NCBI GenBank assembly: GCA_050084515.1
Contig: CM114272.1
Location: 31,372,001 to 31,436,000, forward strand
DNA: 64,000 nucleotides
Direction: 5' to 3'
Origin: Blasia pusilla
Taxonomy: Eukaryota; Marchantiophyta; Marchantiopsida; Blasiales
Shown: one piece after another, positions 22,472-34,600 of the stretch
Numbering within the stretch: position 1 is the first letter of the stretch
How the letters are laid out: the number at the start of each line of letters is the position of its first letter
Position numbers and translations under genes: made by a program
Notes under the pieces: generated by a model
The model's input: the letters and a program-made list of their open reading frames with translations, nothing else
Database searches by the model: none
What the model was told of the DNA's origin: nothing

Positions 22472-24345
22472 CCCATTTCCTCCGATCCCCACGCCCCACC
22501 GGTCACGCTGTGAAGACCCTACCACTCCAAGCTTATCTCCAATGTACCCTCCCAGAAGGTGCGTGGATCCGCAACTGTAGTCAGCGGGGTCTTTTGTGAA
22601 CGGAGCCTAGCTAGCGCTCGGATGGGAGCCGAAACGTAATAGGTAAGGTGGGGAGCCGGGGTCAATCGCGAGAGACGTGAAATAGAACGTGAGCGATGGC
22701 AGCGTTCATATCCACCGCGGGTGGCGGTGGCGTATCGGAGGAGTAACAAAAGAGCTGGTGTCTCAGCGTGGAATAATTGGGGGGTGTGCGGAGTACCGGG
22801 ACGTATTCGTCCTGGAATTCGGGGGCTACATTCTGCTACGGTCAGATTGGTGACCTCTACCCCAGAAACGATAGGCATAGTGGATGCAGTTGCCCTTCAG
22901 ACCCGGTCAACACTTGCTAGCTCAATCTTCACGAGTACTCAGGAAGAGAGCTCGCCAGCTCGAGGCGGCTTTGCACTTGGACGAGGCAAAATCCCAGGAC
23001 TTGGCTACGCGGCATTTGTTTTGATCAGGGCTACTATTTCTATGCCAATTCCAATCAATCGGGAGCTACCAATCCCCTCATTGTCTCCCTAAAGACCTCA
23101 GTAAATGGATCGGAAGCAACGGTGACTCGGTCTTCCACACCCGCCCGGTGAGGAGATCGCAGCAGATTCCTCATGTTCGTATTGAGCGATAGTGCAATGC
23201 TGAAAACTTGATGTGGTTTTCTATCGCATTACTTTCGCTGTAGAAAAGCACATCAAGTAGGGAGGAAAGTTCGCTTTCAAAAGGAAGAAAGTAATGAGTT
23301 TATTATAGTTTGTGCGTTCTCAGTTTGACGCCGGATCCTCGCACCCAAATCTACGAGACTTTCATTTCTAACCCACAGACAATTTCTTTCCACTTCGTTG
23401 TAAAGAGGAAAAAAGCGTGAGAACATAAGAAGTCCAACAGAAAACGTCATTATAGAACGAGGGAATTTACAGTCTTAATGCTCGATAATGGTTTGACGCA
23501 CATTCGTGCCAATATAACGAATGTGCGGCGACAAGTACCGAGTTAGCCATAGTGCTACTTGATTCTCTGTTGGTCCATTCCTTCACGACAAGAATGAACG
23601 TTGGCCCCACGGATGCGTCCAGTAAATAAGGATTTAAGTCGCCTGTGGAATGAATGAGTTCATAAAGCTGCTTCATTAATTAAGTTCTGATCCAAGCCCT
23701 CTTCCATTCTTCCCTGAGCTTGAAGCACATTCGGACTCAGGATACATGCACAGGTGCTTAATTATCTCCAGGATTTCACCATTGTTTTCTCTGTAGTACC
23801 TCCATCTTTATTCTCAGAGTACCTCTATCAGAACAGGATCTCTGAGCACAAAGTGAATCTCCCTATACCACTGACTCTAATCTTTTAATTTTTCGCTGTA
23901 AGAAAGCAGCTGCCGATTCTCCTACCCGCATCCTGTCCTGATGCTCTCCTGCAGAAAGTGCTCCATGATGAAATTATATTAATCATTGTTCCTCCTTCCT
24001 CAAGGCTTCGAATACCTAGCTTTTTTATCGTTCTCGGTCCACTACCCAAGCATGCATGTACTTCTAGACTAGGATATGCCGTGTCGCCAAGGCGATGTTG
24101 CGGTTGACTCTCAGTTCCCAGGCGGCCCCTCAGTCTAACGGGAGGGCAAGCACTGATCGATGCAATTAGGATCAAGCCGATAGTTAGTGCGTACTAGTGA
24201 ATCGAAGTCACGAAGTTCCCCATATTCATCTTTGTAGACGAACAAACCGCGTGGAGTCCGGCCCGGAACTCTCCGCAGTGTTTCCATCCACCTCAGCGTG
24301 GCTGTATTTGAGCTACGTCCGTCAAACATGAAGCCAATTTTTCCG
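22472..24345. other. Region upstream of peroxidase 2
   Basis: Paralogous to 16511-17280 as far as about 23120, then unique. A near-perfect hairpin with 17-bp arms (23207-23223 and 23241-23257, one mismatch) lies just beyond. No gene recognised. Confidence 0.4.
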
Positions 24346-24525
24346 CATAGCTAAGACTTCGGAGGACGGATTACGGACTCGCAAAGTCACCCGACGTACG
24401 CAATTGGGGAACATCGCACTTCTCCTAACAGCCTCCATAGCTAAGACTTCGGAGGACGGATTACGGACTCGCAAAGTCACCCGACGTGCGCAATTGGAGA
24501 ACATCGCACTGCTCCTAACAGCCTC
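24346..24525. repeat. Two-copy 90-bp tandem repeat
   Basis: Units 24346-24435 and 24436-24525 both start CATAGCTAAGACTTCGG and differ at only a few positions. Ninety is divisible by three, so a plus-strand open frame through it (24404-24679) stays open, but that frame has no recognisable product. Confidence 0.85.
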
Positions 24526-24620
24526 CTGTTCCGTCGGTCAGCCCATCGGCCACCCCATCTTTTTCTCATTGTTGTGCTCCTGTTGTGCATTTGACATTCT
24601 CACTCGCCACTACTTTCCAT

Positions 24621-24659
24621 TTTTAGGACAAGGTACTGAGCCAGTACCTTGTCCTAAAA
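24621..24659. repeat. Perfect 18-bp palindrome with 3-nt loop
   Basis: Arms TTTTAGGACAAGGTACTG (24621-24638) and its exact reverse complement (24642-24659) flank the loop AGC. As RNA it would form a very stable hairpin. Confidence 0.9.
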
Positions 24660-24855
24660 GCCTGTCGAGAGGCGCGTAGCGTAGAAGACGCCTTCAATAT
24701 TCCATGGGGATCGGCTTCGGAACCCCGTGGAATGGATTGTGTGTATGCATACTTCAGTTCAAGCACGGCGGGATCCATCGGGACTAAGCTCTTATTTGGG
24801 ATATATTATGATATATATCTATCCGAGAAGAGGAGACTGAGTTATATCCATTTTC

Positions 24856-26640
24856 TTATAAAATAAACTTTTTAAAGACAAAGAAAGGTAATAATAATTC
24901 AAAAGAGGAGTGAAAAGGTTTAGGGTTACTAACCAAACACCGGCTATACAATTGATAGTGTGATAAGAATACGAGTGGTTGGTCAAACGTGAATGGATGA
25001 TGACACGAGTGGTGGGCCGCACGACGTATCAATGCCAAGACTTGTGCACGTTGTAAGGCCACTGAGATGCATTTCCGAAAATAAGTAGTAACTACCCAGA
25101 TAGAAGGACTACGGGAAGGGGCAAGGTGATGATTCTCGAGGGAGTGGTGAGCACATATTTTCAAGAAAGTATCAAAAGACACATGTAAATGACGGAATAC
25201 TTCCACTGCAAAAGGAATAAATCCATCAGTCGCATGTCTCACAGTATAACTTAACTCTTTGATTCTTGCTGCAACTTCGGCCGCCAAACCTTTGGTATGT
25301 GCGGCTCGACACACCAAGTCAGAACGTGTTGGATGAGCAACCACCACATCACCTAGTGTTTGGAATCCACCTCGACACATAACAAGATCCACTCTCCGAT
25401 GAGAGGTTTCTTGTGTGGTTGAAGGTAGGATGTGGAGTTGCTCTTGCCCAACGGTGTATCCTACAGTACAAGCCACCGATGCTACCGCCTCTCTAATGAT
25501 ATCATGTGTGGCCGTTCGTTCTCCACCATGTGCACATCGGAGAATATGGATACCCTTGGCATCAATGGGATCCCCGCATACACAATTCGGAACACCTAAG
25601 AGAGAAGGATGGGGAAGTCCAAGACGTAACCGCAAATCTGTCGAGAATATACTTCAAGGAAGACGAAATGGAAGAATAAGAGGATTTCCAGTAAGCCACG
25701 CCCCCGCTCCGGTACCTGCACATGAATGTAGACGAGCTCGATTAGCGTTAGAGGACGCCTTGGAGAGAATGCTGGAAAAGTTGATTTGATGCAGATTCTC
25801 GGAGATATGCTCTTGAAGTCGATCAAGCCCTTCGGTAATCAGTTGACTAAAAGGGGGTAGAATTGCTTGTGTAGGAAGAGGAAGAAGAGCTCGTACAAAT
25901 CTCAGTTGTTGTTGAAATAATAAGTCCCCCTCCTCTACATGGGCGATATGATCCATCAAGATAGGTGTATCTCCTTGGAGAAACCTTGAAGCCATAATCG
26001 GTACTACCAACGTCCAACTCCCCAAAAAGGCTGCGGGAGCACATGCGACTGTGGAGGATAGTCCTACCCCTCCAAAAGAAATAGGCAAGATAGCTTGTTA
26101 TGAAACAAAGACACCATCCTCTCCCTCAAAGGTATTCGAGCCAAGAAGTTGACCAAAAGTTGCCAAGATAGAAGCATCAAAAGATGCCAACCGATGTACG
26201 AACTTTGAAGTGGGAGGTTAAGTGCAAAGAATGTAGGAAGGACGTCGTAGAAAATATTGGGAGAGGATCCCATAAGCCACTTGGTGATCCCCTAGATGAG
26301 GTAACAAATGAAGCCATTCCACGTCTTTCAAAAAGGCCTCATCCAAGAACTTTGAGACAAAGTCGATGAAGCCAATTAGAACCCCAAGAGCTCTAACCCC
26401 TTCAATGTAGACCCTAAAATCAAGAGTAGATGGGATGAATGTTAAGGGAAGGCATGAAGGAGATCATACTCCACATTTACTAGGTTGGACTTTAAGGTTT
26501 AAGAAAGAGAGTTGCTCCACGAAATGGATATAAGCAGGAACCACTTCAGAAGGAGGACCTATAATGTGAGTGTCATTAGCAATAGAAGGGAAAAGACAAG
26601 ATGGAAATGCTTGCGTTGAAGTTCAAAGGGCATATAATAT
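24856..26640 (-). pseudogene. Non-LTR retrotransposon, RT C-terminal half and endonuclease-like region
   Basis: From the N-terminal side: an RT palm motif read as SIANDTHIIGP near 26570-26583, with AND where an active RT has ADD. An APAAFLGSW stretch follows (about 26010-26050). Then comes a zinc-knuckle-like segment, CVCGDPIDAKG with C and H further on (25500-25580). A domain with RRVDLV and GDVVVAHP (25340-25400) resembles the PD-(D/E)XK restriction-like endonuclease found downstream of RT in R2-type non-LTR elements. Two frames are used (24856-25635 and 25654-26088), so at least one frameshift exists. The 5' part is missing and no poly-A tail is clear. Confidence 0.55.
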
Positions 26641-28303
26641 TTTTTCTAAAATAGATGATTTTCATAGTAAGCTCATAGAAGTTGGGTAATAGGCTTGGCT
26701 CATCCTCATGGTTGGACCAAAACAAACAAGTCCTTCCTTAGGACGGACATGGATGGACAAGTCCATTGACATGGGTTCCAAGAGGTGGGACCCATACTTA
26801 TAGGCCATGATGGAAGGCAAGGATGAGAGGAGCAATTAGGGAGGAGGGAGTGGAAGTGGGGGGAGGAAGAAATGGAGGAGTATGGAAAACGGAGGCAAGT
26901 AAGGGAAATGAGAAAGAACAGAAAGATGGGATCCACATGGACAAGTCCTTCCATAGGACGGACATAAGTCCACGGACACCGACTTTGTCCACATGCAATC
27001 TTGCTCATCCTATGCAACTAATTGTACCTTGATAGCTTTGTTGTGGAAAGCCCTTTATGACAAGGGGATATTTCATTATGCTAGAAGGTCTCAACCGATG
27101 TATGTAAGCCCGAGTCTATGTGACGGGCTGCGAGGCGGGCTTAGATGCGGGCTCGGGTGCGGGCTCGGGTGCGGGCTCGGACAACCTTTATAGTAGGATG
27201 CATCCAAACACGAGCTTTTTTTAGTCGGGTCTTGGATCAATCAACGGGCTAACTTTCCGAATTCTCGTCTTGAAGTTAAGATGTTCGAAATGTTGTTGAT
27301 AATGTTTATTTTGCTCGTTTCTTTGGACATATCGGGAGAGGGAAAGCTAGCGTGTGATGTGGTTATGGGAAAAAAAGTATAGGGTTTTTTTTATTACATT
27401 TCAAGGAAGACTTTAAAAGATACACAAAAGAAATTAAGGGAATTTTATATTCACAAAATAGATTAAAAGTATGATAGGGTTGTTCCATTCGATGCACAAT
27501 CTAATAAAGTTAGAAAAAAAGATGGGGGTTTTAATTGAAAAACATCCGAATTGCCATGTGTAAGCTATTCCTTGATAAACATGCAAAAAAATTCATATCT
27601 TTTATTGGCTAGGGTTTGCAATTTTGTGGGCAATTCAGGCCGCAAAGTGGACAAATTGGGCCGTAGACAATTTGGGCGGAAATATGGCAAACGCGCCGCT
27701 CAAGTTCAGAAGGTTGGGGTGGAAAGGAAGGCGGGAGGGATGAAGGGAATGAGGGGAGAGATGCTACAATTTTTTGATTGAATCGTATGTTGGCCTAATC
27801 GTTGTCTCTCACGTTTGAGTTTGAGAGAAATATAGATTGCCGCATGAAGTTCAGAGTTCACAAACGAGGTCCAAAGGATGTAAAGGAGAGAGACGGTAGG
27901 AGAGAAAGAGGCGGCAAACAAGCTCAAGGACAAAAAAATTTAAGATCAATGTCGTAAATAGGTTAACACTCTCTCTCTCTCTCTCCATTTTGTCTACCGT
28001 GGCTCAAATGCTCAAATGCAAACCCTCGAGGTCTACTTCTCTTACAGATCCTTCATCGTGTGCTCACAAGGCGCATCACGTAGGAGTCGAACTCTACTTA
28101 GCGGCTGCTGCCCTCGAGACAAATTGGACTCCACATGGTTTTAACCATAAGGTAGTGACAGAAATTTAAGAATACTAACTGAATCCAAGGTGGAGAGCAA
28201 TGGATTGATACTGGTTTTGATCAACATTTGGTGATTTTTTCTAGTGCACGAATATTCATGATCCTCCAAGTTCAAAATAGTCATCTGAATAGCTTAGGTT
28301 GCA
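26641..28303. other. Intergenic DNA with simple repeats
   Basis: No gene recognised. It contains two similar blocks with ACAAGTCCTTCC(T/A)TAGGACGGACAT (26727 and 26940), a 12-bp minisatellite, a purine-rich stretch at 26820-26910 and a (CT)n run at 27969-27986. Confidence 0.4.
27135..27180. repeat. 12-bp minisatellite
   Basis: Almost four units of GCGGGCTCGGGT; the first unit is variant (GCGGGCTTAGAT). Confidence 0.85.
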
Positions 28304-28672
28304 TTAGGAACCAGGATAAAAGATGTTTCTTTGTTCAACACCTTTAGCTATGGCTACAAGAGCCTGGTTGACAACATTGTGCGCAACCACCAAGATAGAG
28401 GTGCCCTTTTGATTGAGAATGGTGCTCCACCAACCCTCTGCACAAGCCCACAATTCTCGGACAAGATAGTGTCCATCGAGATTCATTTCAATCGCCCATG
28501 CTCCTATTTCCTGGACCAAGTACAAATCAATCTCTCGTAAGTCATACAGAGGAATCATTTCCTTTCGACGAGCATCCAAATAATCTCTGTGATTTTCTTT
28601 CAAGAGAATCCGCCTTCCCCGTTCTTCCGTAGCCCATGACTTTGTATGATTCTGCCATGAATGAAGGCTCAA
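28304..28672 (-). pseudogene. Fragment of a histidine-phosphatase gene resembling 2-carboxy-D-arabinitol-1-phosphatase
   Basis: About 122 codons contain IPLYDLREIDLY, then DGHYLVRELW, then SILVVAHNVVNQAL. This order and spacing match the C-terminal half of the plant phosphoglycerate-mutase-like family that includes chloroplast 2-carboxy-D-arabinitol-1-phosphatase (removal of the Rubisco inhibitor phosphate). The second catalytic His is in the AHN motif. The N-terminal RHG motif with the phosphorylated His is absent upstream, and the sequence between LREIDLY and DGHY is shorter than usual. It is probably a gene fragment or a retained exon pair, not a working enzyme. Confidence 0.6.
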
Positions 28673-30654
28673 GTCGACAGCGGTTTCTTTGTTTTTGGCT
28701 TATGATTGCACCGTCGTTGAATGAGTTGCTACTCCTCGTGCACTGAGAACTGTCTTGACGTCCTTCAGAATCTAGAAGGGTGCGGGTTTACCGTAGACTT
28801 CCGCGATGACAATCGACTTTGAGGTTTTTGTGAGGCGATGCGTGAGGGAGCGGGATCGATGTCATAGTGCTTTGTGCACGGGCGGTCAGGCTATGGCACA
28901 GGAGATCATGAAGATTTGGACTCTGTCTACTTTGTGTATTGCAGATCTCAAGCTTCGTTGCCTTCTTTCCTTTCAGATGACAACGTCTTCTTGCCGCTTT
29001 AATTCTACAGGATCACAGATTGGAATTGATGTTGTCATATTGACCTTTTTCCGGTGTGTCTCTTTGAGCTTCTTATGCATTCAATGATGGAGTAAGGATT
29101 AGATTTCTAGATCCTCCACTTAAATCCGCAAACATCTCAATTCCTACCTCAAACAATAGGTATGCACACGCCTATTTCATCGCTCCCACTACCTCAAAAT
29201 TCAATTCCTGGTTTGTGAATGTCCACGAATTGTAGATCTTCCACTCTCCCCCAGCCTCCTTTATCCCCACATGGCGCTCGATCTCACGGCATTCTTCATA
29301 GTCGGCTCGTGACAAAGTCGGCCTCCGCCAATACCTCACCTCACTTTTGCAAACAACAAGAAGTAGGCGAGGGCATTGGTAGGAGAGAATCCCTCTTTCC
29401 TTCTACTTTCGCAATATACCCTCTCGCCTCTCGTCTCTCGTCTCTCTCTCTCTCTCTCTTTTGCCCTTCCCCGCATTCAATGATGATTCGATTACGCTTG
29501 CTTAGGGCCCTCGCCTATATCTAGCCTCCTTTCGTGCTAAAATTTCTATTCTCGAGTTGGAGGCGTAAGCTATGGCTGTGTAGGACAATGGCTCTAGTTG
29601 TTGAGTTCCAAGTAGGTTGAAGGCCTTATCATACTTGTTTGGCTTGCTCTGTTGTTGCGAATTGTGTGAATTGAAGCCCGATGGGCAACTTTTCTCTTTG
29701 GATAAGCACTAAACATAGTTGAGCAGAATCTGAACATGGGTTAATGAGGTGCAAGTGGAACCTGAGTAGATCAACGAGGGAAACTTTGTTGTCATATCAA
29801 GATTACTTATCCAATGGTGGTACCTTGCGATGGTTTCTTAGTGTTTTCCCAATGATCTTCCCTGTGCTGGTAAGGCTTGCAGCGTGAATAGATGTCCCGG
29901 ATGCTTGTTTTGTGTTTTTTCAGTTCTTCTTTCCCGTGAACAAATGTCCCTGTTGCCGAGATTTTCTGCTTTTCACTAGAATTTCCCGATCCCCAGTCAA
30001 TCCATGCGCAAGGATTTATTTCCGTGCATTGCCTTTGTCAACAGCTGGTTTGCTCATAAATATAGAGAAATCAAGGTTAATTGAGCACGTTTTGACCATC
30101 CAAGAGTATACAACTACATTGATTGAAAGTGTCTGGAACAGGTACTAGGCGATCGTCTCCAAGAGCTTCAAATCCGGTGAAATTGGAAGTTTTGGGTAGA
30201 GGTCGATCTGGTGTTCACATAGTGCTCGCATCCCTACAGAGTAAGCATTTGGTCCAACTACATTTACCTCAAATAATTTGACCTATGGAGTGGTGTCCAT
30301 TGTTTTGTGATATAGCACTTGGGTTCCCGAAACACGCAAACTCCAAGATTTATTTAAGTTATTACAAGTCCATTATATATAGGCCAAGCTTGGAAAAACT
30401 TCTACCTTAACAATTGACTTGCTTGATAAGTTTGAAAGACATTGTGAGAATAGAAAAGAGTTCAATGTAGAGCAGTACATACATATATTTGATAGTGAAT
30501 AGTAGTTTTGTGTAGCAAGTCTAGGACATTCATGAGTTTTGTGGCTAATATTCCATGCTTATTAATTTTCTGGACAAAATATTCATCTCAATAACTATTT
30601 CATGTTGTTTATTTTATGTTCAGCTCGCACAATGCATAGAAGAAACAAAAATGC
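28673..30654. other. Intergenic region without recognised gene
   Basis: It contains a (TC)n run at 29441-29459 in a pyrimidine-rich stretch (29400-29480). Small open frames show no recognisable motif. Confidence 0.35.
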
Positions 30655-31322
30655 ATGAACAACCCTCACTCAATGAAGTTTTGCAAAGAGACGGGATCTT
30701 CTTCTTCTTGTGAAGTTCCTCTTATTTCTAGGTTTTCAGACTTAGAGTTAAAACAATGTAGCCCACATTTTTATGCCATATGTGATTTTCATGGGGATTT
30801 GGTCATTTGTAATGGGCCTTGCCATCACCTATTTCATTTTGTTCATAATGCTGGCAAAAGAGTTGGTTCTTGTCATGCTCTAGTTATTCCACAAGAGAAA
30901 ATGCACGAGAGTTGGTATTGTCCCAAGTGTGAAACACAGAGAGCAATGTGTTTCAAGTGCTGCCATGTCTTTCCTATAAACTCTAGTACCATTAGGAAAT
31001 TCCCTCCTCCATACTACGTGAGATTTTATTGCTATACATGCTTGCCCTATCATGCCACATCTTGCACACTCCATAGATGTGTGACATGCAAGTAGGAGCA
31101 TGTTGATGAGCATTTGGCATATGATGCCATTCAGTGTTTGAGATGTCCAATATATGGCATATTGGTTGTTTGAAGGAGATCCAAAAACGTGGATATGCTA
31201 GCAAGAGAGTAGCTTGGCATCACATATCACATGATCACAAGCGTTTGATGATTTATTGCCCTAACCATGAACTTGACCCTACACTAGACATTGCACTCAG
31301 AGATCATATTTCATGGGTTTGA
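30655..31322 (+). pseudogene. EDM2-like PHD-region fragment
   Basis: A first frame (30655-31095) contains CDFHGDLVICNGPC, then HLFH, WYCPKCETQRAMCFKC and a run of further Cys/His pairs ending LHRCVTCK before a TAG. The pattern continues in the same frame (QCLRCP), then shifts to the frame of 31134-31322 with GCLKEI and finally LMIYCPNHELDPTLD and LRDHISW. That order, including the closing YC..HE(L/I)D......RDH(I/V) block, is characteristic of the plant EDM2 protein, a PHD-containing regulator that acts at transposon-linked heterochromatin. No upstream or downstream EDM2 domains are seen. It is a broken fragment, perhaps captured by the neighbouring element. Confidence 0.6.
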
Positions 31323-31670
31323 CATATTGGGCTTTGGAGAAAGATGATACTTTTTAGCAAGTACATAGTCAAGAGACAAAGTCATGTAAGATTGACTTCA
31401 TAATTTTCTCACAAGTTGATGAGGACTCTAATACTTGGGTTAGTCAGAAAAAAAGCTCTTGCTAAAGGATGTTGCAAATGGGCCTATATATTTTGTAAAT
31501 TGGATTTTTTCATGTGTATTATGTGAGCATTATGTGCATAAGGTTTGTTTGGAAGAACCTAACTAGCCCTACGTATTGTATGTTTTTGTTGTTCATGAGA
31601 GATGTTCATCCCTCATGACAATGAAGTCAACCATATTTTAGGCATTTATAGCATCTAGTCTAAACAAGCA

Positions 31671-34600
31671 ATGGCTACTCCAAGGACCAACTTTCTAAGA
31701 CTAGTCCATAAGAGTGGGGAAGGTAAGGCTCATGTGCCCATATGTGTTCTATCCTTCAAAGAGGGGCAAACTCTTGCAGATTTTAGGGTCAAATATGGGG
31801 AGGTCATTCATTTTTCTTTTGACTTTTGGGATGATAGGCTACCAAGAAGAGTGAAACCTGGTGTGGAGAAGTTGTTTGAGCTTTTTGAACTAGAAGGGAA
31901 TGTTTGTCATTGAAGAGCAATCATCTATGCTTGGGAAGGTGACACAAGTGCCTTCCCACTCTTCTGCTGCTGTTGTGACAACCATAGCACACTCACTAGA
32001 TGAGTTTGATGCTATAGATAATGCTCCTATTCAGGGACAACTAGCCCCTTCCCTTGAGAGGGCTTCCTTTGAGTCAGTTCTAATGTGTGAAGCCACTTAC
32101 AAACAGTGGAAAGATGAATGGAGGAGATTTCAGAAGCACGTAGAAAAGGAGGGATACAACGACCATAATTGGAAAGTCAGAACATGGGATGAGGGGACTG
32201 AGATACTTGGACATTTGGGTTGTCTTGAGTGTACGGCCAAATATGGTAAACCTAATGCTTGTCAATATCCAAAACTTATTTCAAATTGCTTTACCAATTT
32301 CAAAACAAAGCATATTACATCCAATAAACATAAGGAGAATAACTGTTGGAAAAGGGGTTTGCCATTTGGATTGGTCACTATAGAGTCTCTTGCATAGAGA
32401 CCAACATTTGATCATGGTGAAGCAATTGCATTTGATCTAGAGATAGTCCAGCGGTTGAATATGGAGGCTTGGGATGGCAACTCAATATTCTCTTTAGTAC
32501 CATCTCCCAATACTTTGGAGTATGCAAATAAGTCATTCTTGTTTAGGGTGAGATGCACAGTATGTGGGAATTTGCACACAGAGTTATGTCCTAGAAAGTT
32601 GACTTTGGAGCATAATTTGAGAACACACATGGTCAGCCGTGATCATTTGGACGTATTGGAGACCAAAAAGATATCTAAGGATATTGTGGTGAAGTCCAAT
32701 AAACGATGATGACCTAGGAAGCGTGATCCTAGGTACTAGTATCCCTCTCAAAATTCAATTTTGACATTCTTCAAGGAAGATAGGTACCAAGCAGGGAGCA
32801 ATACATGCAGAGGAAGGTTGTCAAAGATTGATCCTTGCCATATCTTGCTTTGTTGGGGCTTATGGGATGAAAAGGTTAGGTGGAAAGGAGAAGTGGATAT
32901 GAATGTTAAGGGCATATTGGATGATCAGCATGGAGGCAATGTGTGGGATTGTGAACTAACCACTCTTGTGTAGGTTTTCAATCTATCTATATTGTGGTGA
33001 GTATTCGAGGTTGTTTTAGACACAAATTGTGTTGTGGGTTGTCTTTTAATGGAGGAGGCTATAAGAATCTCACATGCAATAAGTGCTATAATTCTATTCT
33101 GCGTGAAGATGATTTTCTTAGCCGGGTCTTCAGGGAAGCGGAAGCTTTAGTGCACAAAAGGGAGAGGGATACAAAAAGTGGATTAAGATTGGATTATTTG
33201 ACCAACCATGAGCTCAGGGAACAAATCAAAAATTTGAACTCAACACGCCTCAAAGAGCGTTGGCTTCTTGCACAACAAGCTCAAAAAGTGTGTGCCTTGA
33301 GTACTAGAAAAAAAATTTAGAAGAATTGTTAGGAGTAGCTGCTAATAGGAAGGATTTGAGCAATGATATGGGCAAACGAATGCTCGAATCAAAGAAAGGG
33401 CAAGGTGAGTGCAAATGTGGAATGCTACACTTTTTGATTGAGCATATGTATGATTGAACTATATATTCAAATTGAATTCAAAATCTATAGATTCACAATA
33501 ACGTTGCTAAAGGTCATTTTGTTTTGATGTTTTCAGATGGGAGGCCAAATATGACACTCTGATTGGTTTTTGTGGGCCAACAGAACAACAAAAATGCTCA
33601 TTTGGACTTGAAGTACCTATTGGGGATGGTAATGAGGGCTATGAAATGATTGTAAGTAATTTTGGGGAGTACACAAAGAGGCAGTATGCTAAAGTAATCA
33701 TTGTGAATCCTTTACATGAATCTATGCCCAAATTGGCACTATGTGTTATTGCAACCTGTAATAAGTTCAATGCACATTGGGTTTGAGAGCATTGAGAATA
33801 GTGTAAAGTTATGTGGGATGAGTATTTTCGAGCTACTGTTGGTCCTATCTTGGGAAATGGAAGCGATAGTGATGCCTGTCGTAGAAAGTTGATGTTAGAG
33901 GAATATAGAGGAAAATATGGCTCTCATCCTAGATATGGAGTTGGGTGGGAAGGTTGGCAATACTCTGTCTCAATTCTTCCAAATGGCAATTTGTATGGCT
34001 TTAGAGATCAAGATCAGCCACATAATGGAAAGAAATTGATAAACCCCATGGATACAATTTCTTCCCCATTGGTTTTTGGAGCATAACATGTAGGATTGTC
34101 TTATGTGACTAACGTTTATAATCATTACCCTATTTATGAACATGGCTTGAACTGGGATGATGTGAATAGGACAGATAGAAAAAATTGGTCTGGACCCTAA
34201 CATATTGGTGCAAGGCGAGTGCAAGCATGTTTGCAAAACATGTTTGAACGTGTAGATGTACGTTATGAGAGAAGTATAGGGACTCACTTGTACTTGGAGA
34301 TTGTTGCAAATTCCATTGATGTTTTCTTTTCCTCAAAGCATGATTTAAGGGCCAGTGTTGTTCTTGCCTCAAAAGTTTCGTGGTTTTTCCTTTGTGGAAG
34401 CTTTGGTTGACATATGGTGACCACTCTGTTGGTGGCAATGTTGCAGCTCTCACAGAGAAGAACATGATATATACTCAAACTTTCCATGATGTTAACATGT
34501 CTTCTCATTTCATTGTGTTGCTAATTTTGCGTTTAGAGACAAATTTCCATATTTACAAGTTCCATTTCATTTGTTGGGCTCTGATTGCTACGAGATATTT

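Noticed and set aside
29219-29524. A 101-codon plus frame rich in Ser and Pro
   Set aside because: It runs through a pyrimidine-rich (TC)n tract, which keeps frames open by composition alone.
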